This document shows positions 30,126 to 40,158 of a stretch of 64,000 bases of DNA, piece by piece (the first letter of the stretch is position 1; the number at the start of each line of letters is the position of its first letter). This DNA is from Demequina gelatinilytica (GTDB lineage Bacteria; Actinomycetota; Actinomycetes; Actinomycetales; Demequinaceae). The notes beneath the pieces were generated by a model. It did not search any database, was not told where the DNA came from, and worked only from the letters and a program-made list of their open reading frames with translations. The translations under genes and the position numbers were made by a program. The stretch is from NCBI RefSeq assembly GCF_000971115.1, contig NZ_BBLV01000014.1, positions 1 to 64,000 on the forward strand, in the 5' to 3' direction.

Positions 30126-32218
30126 GCGTCGATCCTCGAGTGGTCGAGCGACGCGGCGCCCGCGATGATGAAGTCGCGGCGCGGTGCGACGTCGTTGCCC
30201 ATGAGGAGCTCGAACACGCGCTCCGCGGCGGCCGCGTCGGCGCTGGTGACACGGCGCAACGTCCGCTTGGTCGGGTCCATGGTGGTCTCCGCGAGCTGGT
30301 CGGCGTCCATCTCGCCGAGTCCCTTGTAGCGCTGGATGTCGTCCTTGTAGCGGCGGCCGGCCCGCTTGAGCTCGCGCAGCGTGTCCGTGAGCTCCTTCTC
30401 GGAGTACGTGTACAGGTACTCCTTCTCCCGACGCGCGGATCCGGACACCTCGATGCGGTGCAGCGGCGGTACCGCGGCGAACACGCGACCCGCATCCACG
30501 AGCGGCCGCATGTAGCGGAAGAACAGCGTGAGCAGCAGCGTGCGGATGTGGGCGCCGTCCACATCGGCGTCGGTCATGAGGATGATCTTGCCGTAGCGCG
30601 CGGCGTCGAGATCGAACGTGCGGCCCGAGCCCGCGCCGACCACCTGGATGATCGATGCGCACTCGGCGTTGTGCAGCATGTCCGTGACGGATGCCTTCTG
30701 CACGTTGAGGATCTTGCCGCGGATGGGCAGCAGCGCCTGGAAATCGGAGCGGCGCGCCAGCTTGGCGGTGCCGAGCGCCGAGTCCCCCTCGACGATGAAC
30801 AGCTCGGACTGCTCGACGTCGTTCGAGCGGCAGTCCGCGAGCTTCGCGGGCAGGGACGAGGTCTCGAGCGCGTTCTTGCGCCGCGAGATCTCCTTCTGCT
30901 TGCGCGCCGCGACGCGCGCACGCATCTCCGCGACCACCTTCTCGAGCACGGTGTTGGCCTGCGCCTTGGTGTCACGCTTGGAGGACGTGAGGATGGCCGT
31001 GAGCTCCTGCTCGACGACCTTGGCGACGATGCCTCGGACGGGTCCGGTGCCGAGCACCTCCTTGGTCTGGCCCTCGAACTGCGGCTCGGGGATCCGGACC
31101 GTCACCACGGCGGTGAGACCCGCCATGATGTCGTCCTTCTCGATGCGCTCGGCGCCGTCCTTGCCCGTGAGCTTGAGACGGCGGGCGTTCGCGCTGATCT
31201 GCGCACGGAGCACCTTGACGATCCCCTGCTCGAAGCCGGCGAGGTGGGTGCCGCCCTTGGGCGTCGAGATGATGTTGACGAACGAGCGGGCCTCCGACTC
31301 GTAGCCCGTGCCCCAGCGCAGGGCGATGTCGACCGCGCACTCGCGCTCGACCTCCTCCGACACCAGGTGCCCGTTGGGCTTGAGCACGGGGACGGTCTCC
31401 TTGTAGGTGCCGTGGCCCGTGAGCTCCCACGTGTCGGTGACCGCGGCGTCGGCCGCGATGAAGTCGACGAAGTCCTTGGCGCCGCCCTCGTAGCGGAAGG
31501 TCTGCTCGCTCACGTTCTCCGGATCGCGCTCGTCGCGCACCACCAGGGCGAGCCCGGGCACCAGGAACGCCGTCTGCCGCGCACGCACCAGGAGGTCGTC
31601 GAAGCTGAAGGAGGCGCCCTTGTTGAAGATCTGGCGGTCCGCCCAGTAGCGGATCCGGGTGCCGGTGCGCGCCTTCGCGACCTTGCCCACGATCGCGAGC
31701 TCCGAGCCGGTGACGAACGGCACGAACTCGGCATCCGGCACGGGGCCGGATGCGGGATCCTGGAAGTAGCCGGGCTCGCCGCGGCGGAAGCCCATGTGGT
31801 GGGTCTTTCCGCCGCGATCCACCCACACGTCGAGACGCTCGGACAGCGCGTTCACCACCGAGGCACCCACGCCATGGAGGCCGCCCGACGCGGCGTACGA
31901 GCCGCCGCCGAACTTTCCTCCCGCGTGCAGCTTGGTCATGACCACCTCGACGCCCGTGAGACCCGTCTTGGGCTCGACGTCGACCGGGATGCCGCGGCCC
32001 AGGTCGCGCACCTCGACGGAGTCGTCCGGGTGCAGCACGATCTCGATGCGGTCGCCGAAGCCTCCGAGCGCCTCATCCACCGAGTTGTCGATGATCTCCC
32101 ACAGGCAGTGCATGAGACCACGCGAGTCCGTGGTGCCGATGTACATGCCGGGACGCTTGCGCACCGCCTCGAGGCCCTCGAGGACGGACAGATGCCTAGC
32201 GGAGTAGTCGTTCGCCAC
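30122..32218 (-). CDS. parE: DNA topoisomerase IV (type IIB partner) ATPase subunit B
   Basis: 698 residues. GHKL ATPase: EIIDNSVDEAL, VRDLGRGIPVD, GGLHGVGASVVNALSE; transducer domain with K (QTAFLVPGL follows); TOPRIM with FIVEGDSALGTAK, PIRGKILNV and LMTDADVDGAHI. Together with parC decatenates chromosomes. GTG 32218 is preferred to ATG 32227 because the -10 TAGGAT (32226-32231) overlaps that ATG and stands seven bases from the GTG: leaderless. The gene is not next to parC, unlike many species; a small membrane-protein gene follows it. Confidence 0.93.
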   Translation of the reverse strand: MANDYSARHLSVLEGLEAVRKRPGMYIGTTDSRGLMHCLWEIIDNSVDEALGGFGDRIEIVLHPDDSVEVRDLGRGIPVDVEPKTGLTGVEVVMTKLHAGGKFGGGSYAASGGLHGVGASVVNALSERLDVWVDRGGKTHHMGFRRGEPGYFQDPASGPVPDAEFVPFVTGSELAIVGKVAKARTGTRIRYWADRQIFNKGASFSFDDLLVRARQTAFLVPGLALVVRDERDPENVSEQTFRYEGGAKDFVDFIAADAAVTDTWELTGHGTYKETVPVLKPNGHLVSEEVERECAVDIALRWGTGYESEARSFVNIISTPKGGTHLAGFEQGIVKVLRAQISANARRLKLTGKDGAERIEKDDIMAGLTAVVTVRIPEPQFEGQTKEVLGTGPVRGIVAKVVEQELTAILTSSKRDTKAQANTVLEKVVAEMRARVAARKQKEISRRKNALETSSLPAKLADCRSNDVEQSELFIVEGDSALGTAKLARRSDFQALLPIRGKILNVQKASVTDMLHNAECASIIQVVGAGSGRTFDLDAARYGKIILMTDADVDGAHIRTLLLTLFFRYMRPLVDAGRVFAAVPPLHRIEVSGSARREKEYLYTYSEKELTDTLRELKRAGRRYKDDIQRYKGLGEMDADQLAETTMDPTKRTLRRVTSADAAAAERVFELLMGNDVAPRRDFIIAGAASLDHSRIDA

Positions 32219-32325
32219 GGCGGACATCCTAGTTGGGGTGGCAGACGGCCGGGCGCAGCCGCACCGTCGGACGTGCGGATCCGACCCAGATATGGGAGCG
32301 TGATGCCTGGCAGGATGGGGGCCCG

Positions 32326-33183
32326 ATGACGGTGGACACGCAATGGCGCATCTCTCCAGGAGACCTGGCCGCGCGCGGCCTCGTCGCGGGTGCGACCGTG
32401 CTCGCGCTCGTGGGGGCGGCCTGGGCGACGGGCTCGTTCGGCGGGACCCCGCTCGACCAGGTCGCGGACGGCGCGCTCGCCCCCGGTGCCACGCTGCTGT
32501 CCCCCGCCGCATCGTCCGCGGGCATCCGCGTCGTCATCGGGATCGGCCTCGCGGCGTTCGCGGTCGCGCAGGCGGTGCCGATGCCCGGCTCGCGCGCCCG
32601 CGTGCGCGCAGCCTCGCTGCCGATGCTGCTCGCGATGATGCTCACGTTCGCCTGGGCGTTCGCGGTGCAGCACGAGGCGCTCGCCGCATCGATCCTGATC
32701 GACGCCGGCATCCTCGCGAGCCTCGGATGGGCCGCCGCGGTGCTCGTACGCGCTCCGGCGGCGTCGATCCTCGAGGCGGCCGCGGTCGACCTGCCGGTGG
32801 GCCTCTACCTCGGCTGGGGCGCCGCCGCGACGGTCTCCCATACGACCGCGCTCGGGGCCTGGTGGCTCGGCACCCCGCCCGACGCGGGCGTCGCCGCGGC
32901 CGCGGGCGTCCTCGTCGGCACGGGCTTCCTGGGCATCGCGATCGCGCGCGACCTGTCCCCCGCTCCCGTGCTCGCGTGGGCGATGACGGTGGGGTTCGTG
33001 TGGGTGCTCGCGTGGATCGCGGACGGGAGGCTTCACGGGAGGCCCCTCGACGCGATCGTCGGATGGACCGCGCTGATCGCGGGCGGCGCCGTGGTGCTGA
33101 CCACGGCGGTCGCGACGGTGGCCGCGGGCATCCGCGCGCTGCGACGCGCCCGACGGCGGCGCGGCGACGTCGCCGAGCGCTAG
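32326..33183 (+). CDS. Multispanning membrane protein, possibly TspO-like
   Basis: 285 residues with about eight hydrophobic helices (LVAGATVLALVGAAWATGS, LPMLLAMMLTFAWAFAVQ, IDAGILASLGWAAAVLV, VGLYLGWGAAATVSHTTAL, AMTVGFVWVLAWI). The phrase PVGLYLGWGAAATVSHTT recalls tryptophan-rich-sensory (TspO-like) proteins, but this is weak. Function unknown. It converges on the acetyltransferase gene: the palindrome CTAG provides a TAG stop on both strands. Confidence 0.65.
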   Translation: MTVDTQWRISPGDLAARGLVAGATVLALVGAAWATGSFGGTPLDQVADGALAPGATLLSPAASSAGIRVVIGIGLAAFAVAQAVPMPGSRARVRAASLPMLLAMMLTFAWAFAVQHEALAASILIDAGILASLGWAAAVLVRAPAASILEAAAVDLPVGLYLGWGAAATVSHTTALGAWWLGTPPDAGVAAAAGVLVGTGFLGIAIARDLSPAPVLAWAMTVGFVWVLAWIADGRLHGRPLDAIVGWTALIAGGAVVLTTAVATVAAGIRALRRARRRRGDVAER

Positions 33184-33650
33184 CGTCGAGGTCGCAGGCG
33201 CTGCGACGTCATCGCGACGTTGTCATGCTTGATGAAGAATCCGAGGTCCTGGTAGAGGTGGAGGCCCGCAGGGCTCGCATGCAGCTCGACCACCTCGATG
33301 CCCCGCCTGTCGGTCTCGGCGAGCAGCGCCTCCATGATGGTGCGCGCGTAGCCCTTGCGCTGGTGCTGGGGCGCCGTGGACACCCACTGGATGTAGCCCA
33401 TCTGATGCGCCTGCGCGCCCGGGCGTGCCAGGCGCGGCGCGATGTTGACCAGTCCGCAGGCCGCGAGACCCCCCTCGGGCGCATCGATCACCATCCCGAA
33501 GAGGTCCGTTCCGAGGCGCTCACGCACCGTGCGCGTCGACTCGACGGCCCAGGTGGGCGTCGGCTTGGCGCCGACCGCCTTGTACATGAGGGCGCCCAGG
33601 TGGACGATCTCGGCGGCGTCCTCCTCGGTGGCGGGACGGACCTCCGTCAC
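33180..33650 (-). CDS. GNAT acetyltransferase
   Basis: 156 residues with IQWVSTAPQHQRKGYARTIMEALL, in part, as the acetyl-CoA loop and HLYQDLGFFIKHDNVAM at the end. Substrate unknown. It starts one base after the stop of the small membrane protein gene upstream, so the two are co-transcribed. The stop shares CTAG with the convergent gene. Confidence 0.87.
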   Translation of the reverse strand: MTEVRPATEEDAAEIVHLGALMYKAVGAKPTPTWAVESTRTVRERLGTDLFGMVIDAPEGGLAACGLVNIAPRLARPGAQAHQMGYIQWVSTAPQHQRKGYARTIMEALLAETDRRGIEVVELHASPAGLHLYQDLGFFIKHDNVAMTSQRLRPRR

Positions 33651-33651
33651 C

Positions 33652-34005
33652 TCAGCGCCACGCGACGGCGACGACGATGTTGACGAGCGTGAGCCCGCCG
33701 ATGAGCCAGAACGGCACCACGGGGTTCTCGCGCTTGCGCGTCGCCTCCGCGAGGCCCGCGATCGCGAGCGCGACCAGGAGCTTGACCGCGATCTTCACGT
33801 GGTCGGGCTCGTAGCCCGTCTCGTCGGAGCGTGCGTAGGCGACGCCCGTCAGCGCAAGCCCGGTGAGGATCTGGGCCCGCGCACCCCAGACCATCACCAT
33901 GGTGATGCGCTTGGTCTGCTCCTTGAGCTGCTCCATGAACGGTCCGAGGATCGCGGCGAGACCCACGAAGTGGAGCACGAGCAGGGCGTATCGCAGGGCG
34001 GTCAC
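33652..34005 (-). CDS. Four-helix integral membrane protein
   Basis: 117 residues with four hydrophobic helices (LRYALLVLHFVGLAAILGP, ITMVMVWGARAQILTGLAL, VKIAVKLLVALAIAGLAEA, VPFWLIGGLTLVNIVVAVAW). Similar small proteins are common in actinobacteria with no known role. GTG 34005 is chosen: AAGGAGA lies 7 bases upstream. Leads into the GNAT gene. Confidence 0.75.
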   Translation of the reverse strand: MTALRYALLVLHFVGLAAILGPFMEQLKEQTKRITMVMVWGARAQILTGLALTGVAYARSDETGYEPDHVKIAVKLLVALAIAGLAEATRKRENPVVPFWLIGGLTLVNIVVAVAWR

Positions 34006-34112
34006 AGGTCTCTCCTTGGATCTGGGCTTCGAACGGCACGATGCTATCGCCCCGGGCATGGGTTACGTTCGGAGCACGCGACGCGCGCCACGCGCGCCAC
34101 CTTGGGGGGACG

Positions 34113-34802
34113 ATGACGGGGACCGAGCTGAGCCGCGAGGAGCAGCGCTGGCAGCGCGAGCGTGCCAAGCAGGCCGAGTACGAGCGACGCATGCGGGAGC
34201 GTGGCCGCGAGAGGGCCCTGGATGCGGCCCGCCACGAGGCCCGCCGCGCCTCCCGCTCCAGCGGTCCCGTCGACTTCGACGACATCTCGCCCGCGCTCGA
34301 TGCGCTCCCGGAGGCGCACCGCGCCTTCCGCGAGCACGCGAGAGGCCTGGTGGTCGCCGTGGAGGGCGACCCCGCCTTCCTGTGGGCCGGGCCCGCGGGG
34401 CTCGAGGTGGCCCCCGCGCTCGACCGACCCGGCACGATGCTGGCATGGGCCGACCTCGCCGAGGTCACCGTGGACGGTGCCGCGATGATCCAGGAACGTG
34501 TCACCGCGGGTCGGTTCGTGGCTCTCGGCTTCCTCGCCTTCGCGGTCCCCAAGCGCGAGGGCGCGTCGTATGCGCTGATCGAGCCCCGTGACGGCGCCCC
34601 GATCCTGTGCGAGGCCGAGGGCGTCAGCGCGCCGGACCTGCGTGGGATCGTGCTCCGGCATCGTCCGCGCGAGGCGGCGGCCGCGGCCTCGCCCGACCTC
34701 GCGGCGGTGGAGGCGCTCGAGCGGCTCGCCGCGCTGCACTCGACCGGCGCGCTCACCCCCGAGGAGTTCGCGGCCGCGAAGGCGAAGGTGCTGGGCGCCT
34801 GA
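34113..34802 (+). CDS. SHOCT-domain protein
   Basis: 229 residues. A charged Arg/Glu coiled-coil N-terminus (QRWQRERAKQAEYERRMRER) precedes a PH-like middle and a C-terminal SHOCT motif LERLAALHSTGALTPEEFAA with the usual AKAKVLG ending. SHOCT motifs are short oligomerisation helices. A run of G (34104-34109) is the ribosome site. Divergent from the four-helix membrane protein. It lies 40 bp before the symporter gene. Confidence 0.78.
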   Translation: MTGTELSREEQRWQRERAKQAEYERRMRERGRERALDAARHEARRASRSSGPVDFDDISPALDALPEAHRAFREHARGLVVAVEGDPAFLWAGPAGLEVAPALDRPGTMLAWADLAEVTVDGAAMIQERVTAGRFVALGFLAFAVPKREGASYALIEPRDGAPILCEAEGVSAPDLRGIVLRHRPREAAAAASPDLAAVEALERLAALHSTGALTPEEFAAAKAKVLGA

Positions 34803-34842
34803 CCCGGCACCGACACGGACGCTCGCCTACCGTGGGAGTCCT

Positions 34843-36318
34843 ATGAGCGACCTCGAGAACTGGATCGTCGGCTCCAGCGACACCCTGTGGACCTGGCTCG
34901 TGCTCCCGCTGGTCGGGGTGCTCGGCGTCTCCTTCACGCTGCGATCGGGCGCGGTGCAGCTGAGGATGCTCCCGCAGATGATCCGTGGCCTCACCGATCG
35001 CACCCCGACCGACGAGGCGGGGCGGGCGCAGTCGCTGTCCGCCTTCCAGGCGTTCACCGTGTCCGCCGCATCGCGCGTGGGCATCGGGAACATCGCCGGG
35101 GTGGGCACCGCCATCGCCGTCGGCGGCCCGGGCGCGGTCGCGTGGATGTGGCTCATGGCGATCTTCGGGTCCGCCACGGGCTTCGTCGAGGCGACGCTCG
35201 CGCAGCTCTACAAGCATCGGGACGCCACGGGCTTCCGCGGGGGCCCGGCCTACTACATCCAGCGGGGCCTCGGGCAGCGCTGGCTCGGCTTCGTGCTCGC
35301 GATCGTGCTCATCGTCGCGGCGCCCTTCGCGGTCAACATGCTGCAGTCGTTCACCATCGTCGAGACGGTCACCTCGAGCGTCACCGGCGGCGCCCCGGCG
35401 TGGGTCGGACCCGCCGTCGCGAGCCTGGTCGCGATCGCCACCGCGGCGGTGGTGCTCGGCGGCACCCATCGCATCGCCGTGGTCACGGAGACGCTCGTCC
35501 CGGCGATGGCCGTCCTCTACCTGGTGCTCGGCGTGGTGATCGTCGCGCTCCACGTCGACGCGATCGGCCCCGTGCTCGGCTCGATCCTCCACGACGCCGT
35601 CACCGGCCAGGCGGTGGCGGGCGGCGCGATCGGCACGGTGATCCTCACGGGCGTCCAGCGCGGCATGTTCTCGAACGAGGCCGGGTTCGGCACCGCACCC
35701 AACGCTGCTGCGAGCGCCGCCACCACCCACCCCGTGAAGCAGGGTCTGGTGCAGACCCTGGGCGTCTACTTCGACACCTTCTTCGTCTGCTCCATCACCG
35801 CGTTCATCATCCTTGTGACCCGTCCCGACCTCGCCGAGGCGGATCCGGGGATCGCGCTCACCCATGACGCGATCGTCGGCTCGCTCGGCAGCTGGGCCGG
35901 CGCGCTGCTCTCGGTCATCGTCTTCATGCTCGCGTTCAGCACCATCCTGGGCCTGTACTTCTACGGCGAGGCGAACGTCGAGTTCATGACGCGACGCGCG
36001 TGGGCGCTGTGGCTGTACCGCGTGCTGGTGGTGGGTGCGGTGCTCGTGGGAGGCATCGTCTCGGCCTCGGTGGTCTGGTCGCTCGCCGACCTCCTGCTCG
36101 GGGTGCTCGCGGTGGTCAACCTCCTCGCGCTCGCACCCCTGTCACGCCACGCCTTCGCGCTGCTCAAGGACTTCTCCGCGCAGCGTCGCGCGGGCCGGGA
36201 CCCCGTCTTCACGCGCGATCGGCTGCCCGGGCTGCGCGGCGTCGAGGTCTGGGAGGACGAGCGCACCGTCACGGGGCTGGCACCTCGGGACGATGCGCAG
36301 GCGCCTCCTACGCGCTGA
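34843..36318 (+). CDS. Sodium:alanine (AGCS family) symporter
   Basis: 491 residues with about 10-11 membrane helices. Family motifs: FTVSAASRVGIGNIAGVGTAI, in part, then FRGGPAYYIQRGL, and GMFSNEAGFGTAPNAAA. Imports alanine or glycine with Na+. ATG 34843 follows TACCGT (34828-34833) and GGGAG. It ends in a terminator shared with sigA. Confidence 0.93.
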   Translation: MSDLENWIVGSSDTLWTWLVLPLVGVLGVSFTLRSGAVQLRMLPQMIRGLTDRTPTDEAGRAQSLSAFQAFTVSAASRVGIGNIAGVGTAIAVGGPGAVAWMWLMAIFGSATGFVEATLAQLYKHRDATGFRGGPAYYIQRGLGQRWLGFVLAIVLIVAAPFAVNMLQSFTIVETVTSSVTGGAPAWVGPAVASLVAIATAAVVLGGTHRIAVVTETLVPAMAVLYLVLGVVIVALHVDAIGPVLGSILHDAVTGQAVAGGAIGTVILTGVQRGMFSNEAGFGTAPNAAASAATTHPVKQGLVQTLGVYFDTFFVCSITAFIILVTRPDLAEADPGIALTHDAIVGSLGSWAGALLSVIVFMLAFSTILGLYFYGEANVEFMTRRAWALWLYRVLVVGAVLVGGIVSASVVWSLADLLLGVLAVVNLLALAPLSRHAFALLKDFSAQRRAGRDPVFTRDRLPGLRGVEVWEDERTVTGLAPRDDAQAPPTR

Positions 36319-36350
36319 GGCGCCCTCCCCCATGCGGGGAAGGGCGCCTC
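36317..36350. terminator. Bidirectional terminator between the AGCS symporter and sigA
   Basis: 15-bp stem GAGGCGCCCTCCCCC pairing with GGGGAAGGGCGCCTC with one mismatch and a short ATGC-type loop. It begins inside the symporter stop codon and ends 34 bp after the sigA stop, so serves both convergent genes. Confidence 0.75.
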
Positions 36351-36384
36351 GAAGGTGGCGTGCCGAAAGATCGGTGCCGAAGGC

Positions 36385-37815
36385 TCAGTCCAGGTAGTCG
36401 CGCAGGACCTGCGAACGCGACGGGTGGCGGAGCTTCGACATCGTCTTGGACTCGATCTGGCGGATCCGCTCGCGCGTGACGCCGAAGACGCGGCCGATCT
36501 CGTCGAGCGTCTTGGGCTGACCATCGGTCAGGCCGAAGCGCATGCCGACCACGCCGGCCTCGCGCTCGCTGAGCGTGTCCATGACCTTGCTGAGCTCCTC
36601 CTGGAGCAGCGTGAAGCCCACCGCGTCGGCGGGGACCACGGCCTCCGAGTCCTCGATCAGATCGCCGAACTCGGAGTCGCCGTCCTCACCGAGCGGGGTG
36701 TGAAGCGAGATGGGCTCGCGGCCGTACTTCTGGACCTCGACGACCTTCTCGGGCGTCATGTCGAGCTCCTTGGCCAGCTCCTCGGGCGTGGGCTCGCGGC
36801 CCAGGTCCTGGAGCATCTGGCGCTGGACACGCGCGAGCTTGTTGATGACCTCGACCATGTGCACCGGGATACGGATGGTGCGCGCCTGGTCCGCCATCGC
36901 ACGCGTGATCGCCTGGCGGATCCACCACGTCGCGTAGGTCGAGAACTTGTAGCCCTTGGTGTAGTCGAACTTCTCGACCGCACGGATCAGACCGAGGTTG
37001 CCCTCCTGGATGAGGTCCAGGAACAGCATGCCGCGACCCGTGTAGCGCTTGGCGAGCGAGACCACGAGGCGCAGGTTCGCCTCGAGCAGGTGGTTCTTGG
37101 CGTGACGGCCGTCGTTCGCGATCCACTCGAGCTCGCGGCGCAGCTTCGGGGCGAGCTTCTCGCCCGAGCCGAGCTTCTCCTCGGCGAACAGGCCCGCCTC
37201 GATGCGCTTCGCGAGGTCGACCTCCTGCTCGGCGTTGAGGAGCGCGACCTTTCCGATCTGCTTGAGGTAGTCCTTGACCGGGTCCGCGGTGGCGCCCGCG
37301 GTCATGACCTGCTGGACCGGGGCATCGTCGTCGCCGGTGCCGAGCACGAAGCCACGGCTCTCGGTCTCGTCCTCCTTGCCGGCGGGCTTCGACTCCGCGT
37401 CGGAAGCGTCCTCGCCCGCCTCGACCTCCTCGTCGCCGGGCTCGACCTCCTCGAGGTCGGTGGGCTCGGCGTCCTCGACGTCCTCGGCACCCTTCGCACC
37501 CTTGGCGGTCTTCGGGGTCGCCTTGGTGGTGCGCTTGGGTGCGGCCTTGCGCTTCGGAGCCGCGACGGTGTCGGTGGTCTCCTCGGTGGCCTCCGGCTCG
37601 GCCTTCGCCGCGCGCTTGCGCGCGGTGGTGGTCGAAGCGCCGGGGGACTTGGATGCGGCTGACGTAGTCGTGGCCTTCTCCTTCTCGGTAGAGCTGCCGT
37701 GAGCAGGCAGCGAAGCGTCGGACGATGCGCGGGATGCGTCGGCAGGGTTCACCCGGGCGCGCGGCTGGCCGGCTCCGGGTGCGCCGTCGGCGCGACTGTG
37801 CAGCTGTGGCGACAC
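36385..37815 (-). CDS. sigA: Principal sigma factor SigA/RpoD (HrdB type)
   Basis: 476 residues. A long Ala/Lys/Glu-rich disordered N-terminus (residues 1-165) is followed by region 1.2 ([16 protein letters not shown]), region 2 ([33 protein letters not shown]), region 3 and region 4 with the helix-turn-helix [20 protein letters not shown]. Directs core RNA polymerase to housekeeping promoters. GTG 37815 has GAGGGAAG upstream. Upstream (37881-37903) is AT-rich with TTGACG and TACAAT on the minus strand, but their spacing (7 bp) does not fit one promoter. Confidence 0.97.
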   Translation of the reverse strand: MSPQLHSRADGAPGAGQPRARVNPADASRASSDASLPAHGSSTEKEKATTTSAASKSPGASTTTARKRAAKAEPEATEETTDTVAAPKRKAAPKRTTKATPKTAKGAKGAEDVEDAEPTDLEEVEPGDEEVEAGEDASDAESKPAGKEDETESRGFVLGTGDDDAPVQQVMTAGATADPVKDYLKQIGKVALLNAEQEVDLAKRIEAGLFAEEKLGSGEKLAPKLRRELEWIANDGRHAKNHLLEANLRLVVSLAKRYTGRGMLFLDLIQEGNLGLIRAVEKFDYTKGYKFSTYATWWIRQAITRAMADQARTIRIPVHMVEVINKLARVQRQMLQDLGREPTPEELAKELDMTPEKVVEVQKYGREPISLHTPLGEDGDSEFGDLIEDSEAVVPADAVGFTLLQEELSKVMDTLSEREAGVVGMRFGLTDGQPKTLDEIGRVFGVTRERIRQIESKTMSKLRHPSRSQVLRDYLD

Positions 37816-37960
37816 GGCTTCCCTCTCGACCTGTCACGGAGTGGATGGTGAGGCCCCGCTGATCGCCTCGCGCAAATCCATTAGATTGTAACGCCCACGT
37901 CAAGCGGTTGGTTCCCACCGCGACACATCGATGAGCGCGTCCGGCGGCGGCCGGCGCCGA

Positions 37961-38950
37961 TCAGAGCGCGCGGGGCCCGGTGTCGATGAGCGCGAGCACA
38001 AGGAGCGCTAGACGATACTCCCGATCGTGGTCGAGCGCGATCGCGCACCACGCGCGTGCGACGGCCGGGGGCTCGCACCACCAGGCGATCACGGCCAAGG
38101 TCGCGGCGGCGGGCGCGCACAGGCGTCCAGGCGCATGCTCGAGCACCGCGATCAGCAGCCGTCGTGCCTGATCGGCGCGCTCGGGGCGCGGCGGAGCGGA
38201 AGGGACAAGGCCGTGCCCCAACGCCTGTGCGACCGCGTCGGAGTCGTGGCCCGCAAGAGCGTCCCGCACCGCGTCCTCGGCGTCCGGGACCAGCATGAGG
38301 AGCACGGCGTCGCGCACGCGGACGTCGGCGAGACCCGCCGCGAGCGCACCCCAGGCCGCGGGCCCGTCGGGCGCATCGTCGAGGGCCCGCCGCCATCGCG
38401 ACGCGGACGCCTGGCGCCACGCGGACAGGTCCCGCGCCGCCCGCGCCTCCCACCGGCGTGCGGCGCGAGCGGCGAGGCGCCGTTGCGGCGCGGGCGCCCT
38501 CGACGAGCCTGGATCGCGGCGCAGCCGCACGTCGCCTACGGGCCCCCGCCCTCCCGCGGGCACGGGCCTGCCGCCCGGCGGGCAGCACCGCGCGTCCTCG
38601 CAGCCGGGGCTGAAGTAGCGGCCGCCCGCCACCACCCAACCCTCGACCGTCGCGACCGTCTCCTCGAGCGCGCGGATGGCGACGTCGATCGCGTCGAGCA
38701 CGGTCTCCGTGTCCTCGGTGTACGCGAGCACCACCGCCCGGCGCGCGCCTTCACGCATCGCGTGGACCGCGAGCGCGTGCGCGACCTCATGGCCGTCCTC
38801 CCCCACCAGGTCACGTTCGTCGAGCCGCACGAGCGCCCCGAGCTCGCCGCGCTCGCGGATGAGCACGGCGACCACGGAGTCCTCGGGCTGGAAGCCGATG
38901 AGGGAGGGGACGAGCGAGGCGAGCTCGCCAGGACCGGTGATCGTCGTCAT
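37961..38950 (-). CDS. DUF4192 family protein
   Basis: 329 residues. N-terminal LASLVPSLIGFQPEDSVVAVLI and DARCCPPGGRPV are the DUF4192 signature. A weak Arg/Ala-rich middle follows and a helical C-terminal part. Function unknown. ATG 38950 is chosen because the longer frame has no homology; GACGCT six bases upstream may be a -10. Divergent from the polyprenyl synthase gene. Confidence 0.85.
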   Translation of the reverse strand: MTTITGPGELASLVPSLIGFQPEDSVVAVLIRERGELGALVRLDERDLVGEDGHEVAHALAVHAMREGARRAVVLAYTEDTETVLDAIDVAIRALEETVATVEGWVVAGGRYFSPGCEDARCCPPGGRPVPAGGRGPVGDVRLRRDPGSSRAPAPQRRLAARAARRWEARAARDLSAWRQASASRWRRALDDAPDGPAAWGALAAGLADVRVRDAVLLMLVPDAEDAVRDALAGHDSDAVAQALGHGLVPSAPPRPERADQARRLLIAVLEHAPGRLCAPAAATLAVIAWWCEPPAVARAWCAIALDHDREYRLALLVLALIDTGPRAL

Positions 38951-39068
38951 GGCACGAGCGTCGCCGCCATGGGACCCGATCCTGTCGGCGCCGCTCACGG
39001 CCGTGGACGGAGGACCGACCGGCGCGGCCTGGGGACATCGCGCTCTCCCCCACCCCTACCCTGATGCC

Positions 39069-40124
39069 ATGCACGCGACACCCACGGACACCCGCGCCGT
39101 CATCGCCGAGCGCACAGCCGAGCTGCTCGCGTGGGCGGCACAGGCCATGGCGCCCGGCCTGGAGGCCGGGCACGAGCTCGCCGAGCAGCTGATGGTCTCC
39201 TCCGACGGCGGCAAGGTGTTCCGCGGCCGGCTGCTGCTCGCAACCTTCGAGGCTGCGGGCGGCGGCGACCGGCTCCCCGCGGAGCAGCTCGCGGGAGCGC
39301 TCGAGCTGTTCCAGACGGCGGCGCTGCTGCACGACGACGTGCTCGACGGCTCCGACACCCGGCGGGGCCGTCCGTCCGCGCATCGTGCCTTCGAGCAGCT
39401 CCACCGCGAGGCCAAGTGGCCGGGCGATTCAGCCGCCTATGGTCGGGCAGGTGCGATCCTCGCGGGAGACGTCGCGCTCGTCGCGGCCATGCGCGGCGCC
39501 TCGGTCGCGGCGCGCCGTGCCGGCGACACGGTCGCGGACCTGTTCGACGAGATGGCCGCGCTGGTCACGGCGGGCCAGCACCTGGACATGCGCGTCGCGG
39601 CCGCGCCGTGGGCCGACCTCGGCTCGCTCGAGCGCGACATCCGCGCCGTGATGCGCGCCAAGACCGCCTCCTACACCGCCGAGTTCCCCCTCGCGCTCGG
39701 TGCGGCCGCGGCGGGTGCGGACCCTGCGACGGTCGTGGCGCTGCGCGCGGCGGGGCTCCCGCTCGGCGTGGCGTTCCAGCTGCGCGACGACGTGCTCGGC
39801 CTCACCGGCAGCCCCGAGACCACCGGCAAGCCCGTCGGCGACGACCTCCGCGAGGGCAAGCGGACGCTCCTCGTGTGGCACGCGCTCGCGCACGGGGACC
39901 GCGCGGAGCGCGACGCCGTCCACGCGGTGCTGGGCAACCCTTCCGCGACCGCGGAGGCCACCGCCACGGCGATCGCGGCGATCGGGTCCTCGGGTGCGCT
40001 GGCAGCCGCCGAGCGCGAGATCTCGGCGCAGGCCGGCCTCGCCCGCGCGGCGCTGACGGAGACGCTCGATGCGCCCGCACCGGTGCTCGCGCTCGTCGAC
40101 GCGGCGGTCGACCGCACCGCCTGA
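39069..40124 (+). CDS. Polyprenyl diphosphate synthase
   Basis: 351 residues. trans-Isoprenyl diphosphate synthase with first Asp-rich motif LLHDDVLDGSDTRRG (around residue 85) and second QLRDDVLG. Makes geranylgeranyl or longer chains from the dxs-derived precursors, probably for menaquinone, carrier lipid or carotenoid. Matches the idsA2 position (Rv2173) near the Rv2175c homologue. A -10 TACCCT (39057-39062) lies six bases before the ATG, with GACATC (39034-39039) as possible -35, leaving no leader. Confidence 0.9.
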   Translation: MHATPTDTRAVIAERTAELLAWAAQAMAPGLEAGHELAEQLMVSSDGGKVFRGRLLLATFEAAGGGDRLPAEQLAGALELFQTAALLHDDVLDGSDTRRGRPSAHRAFEQLHREAKWPGDSAAYGRAGAILAGDVALVAAMRGASVAARRAGDTVADLFDEMAALVTAGQHLDMRVAAAPWADLGSLERDIRAVMRAKTASYTAEFPLALGAAAAGADPATVVALRAAGLPLGVAFQLRDDVLGLTGSPETTGKPVGDDLREGKRTLLVWHALAHGDRAERDAVHAVLGNPSATAEATATAIAAIGSSGALAAAEREISAQAGLARAALTETLDAPAPVLALVDAAVDRTA

Positions 40125-40158
40125 GCCCCAGGGCCCTCCCGAGCCCCGCGACGGCGCG

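Noticed and set aside
37881..37903. TTGACG and TACAAT as one sigA promoter
   Set aside because: They are 7 bp apart, too close for a -35/-10 pair; the real promoter is unresolved.
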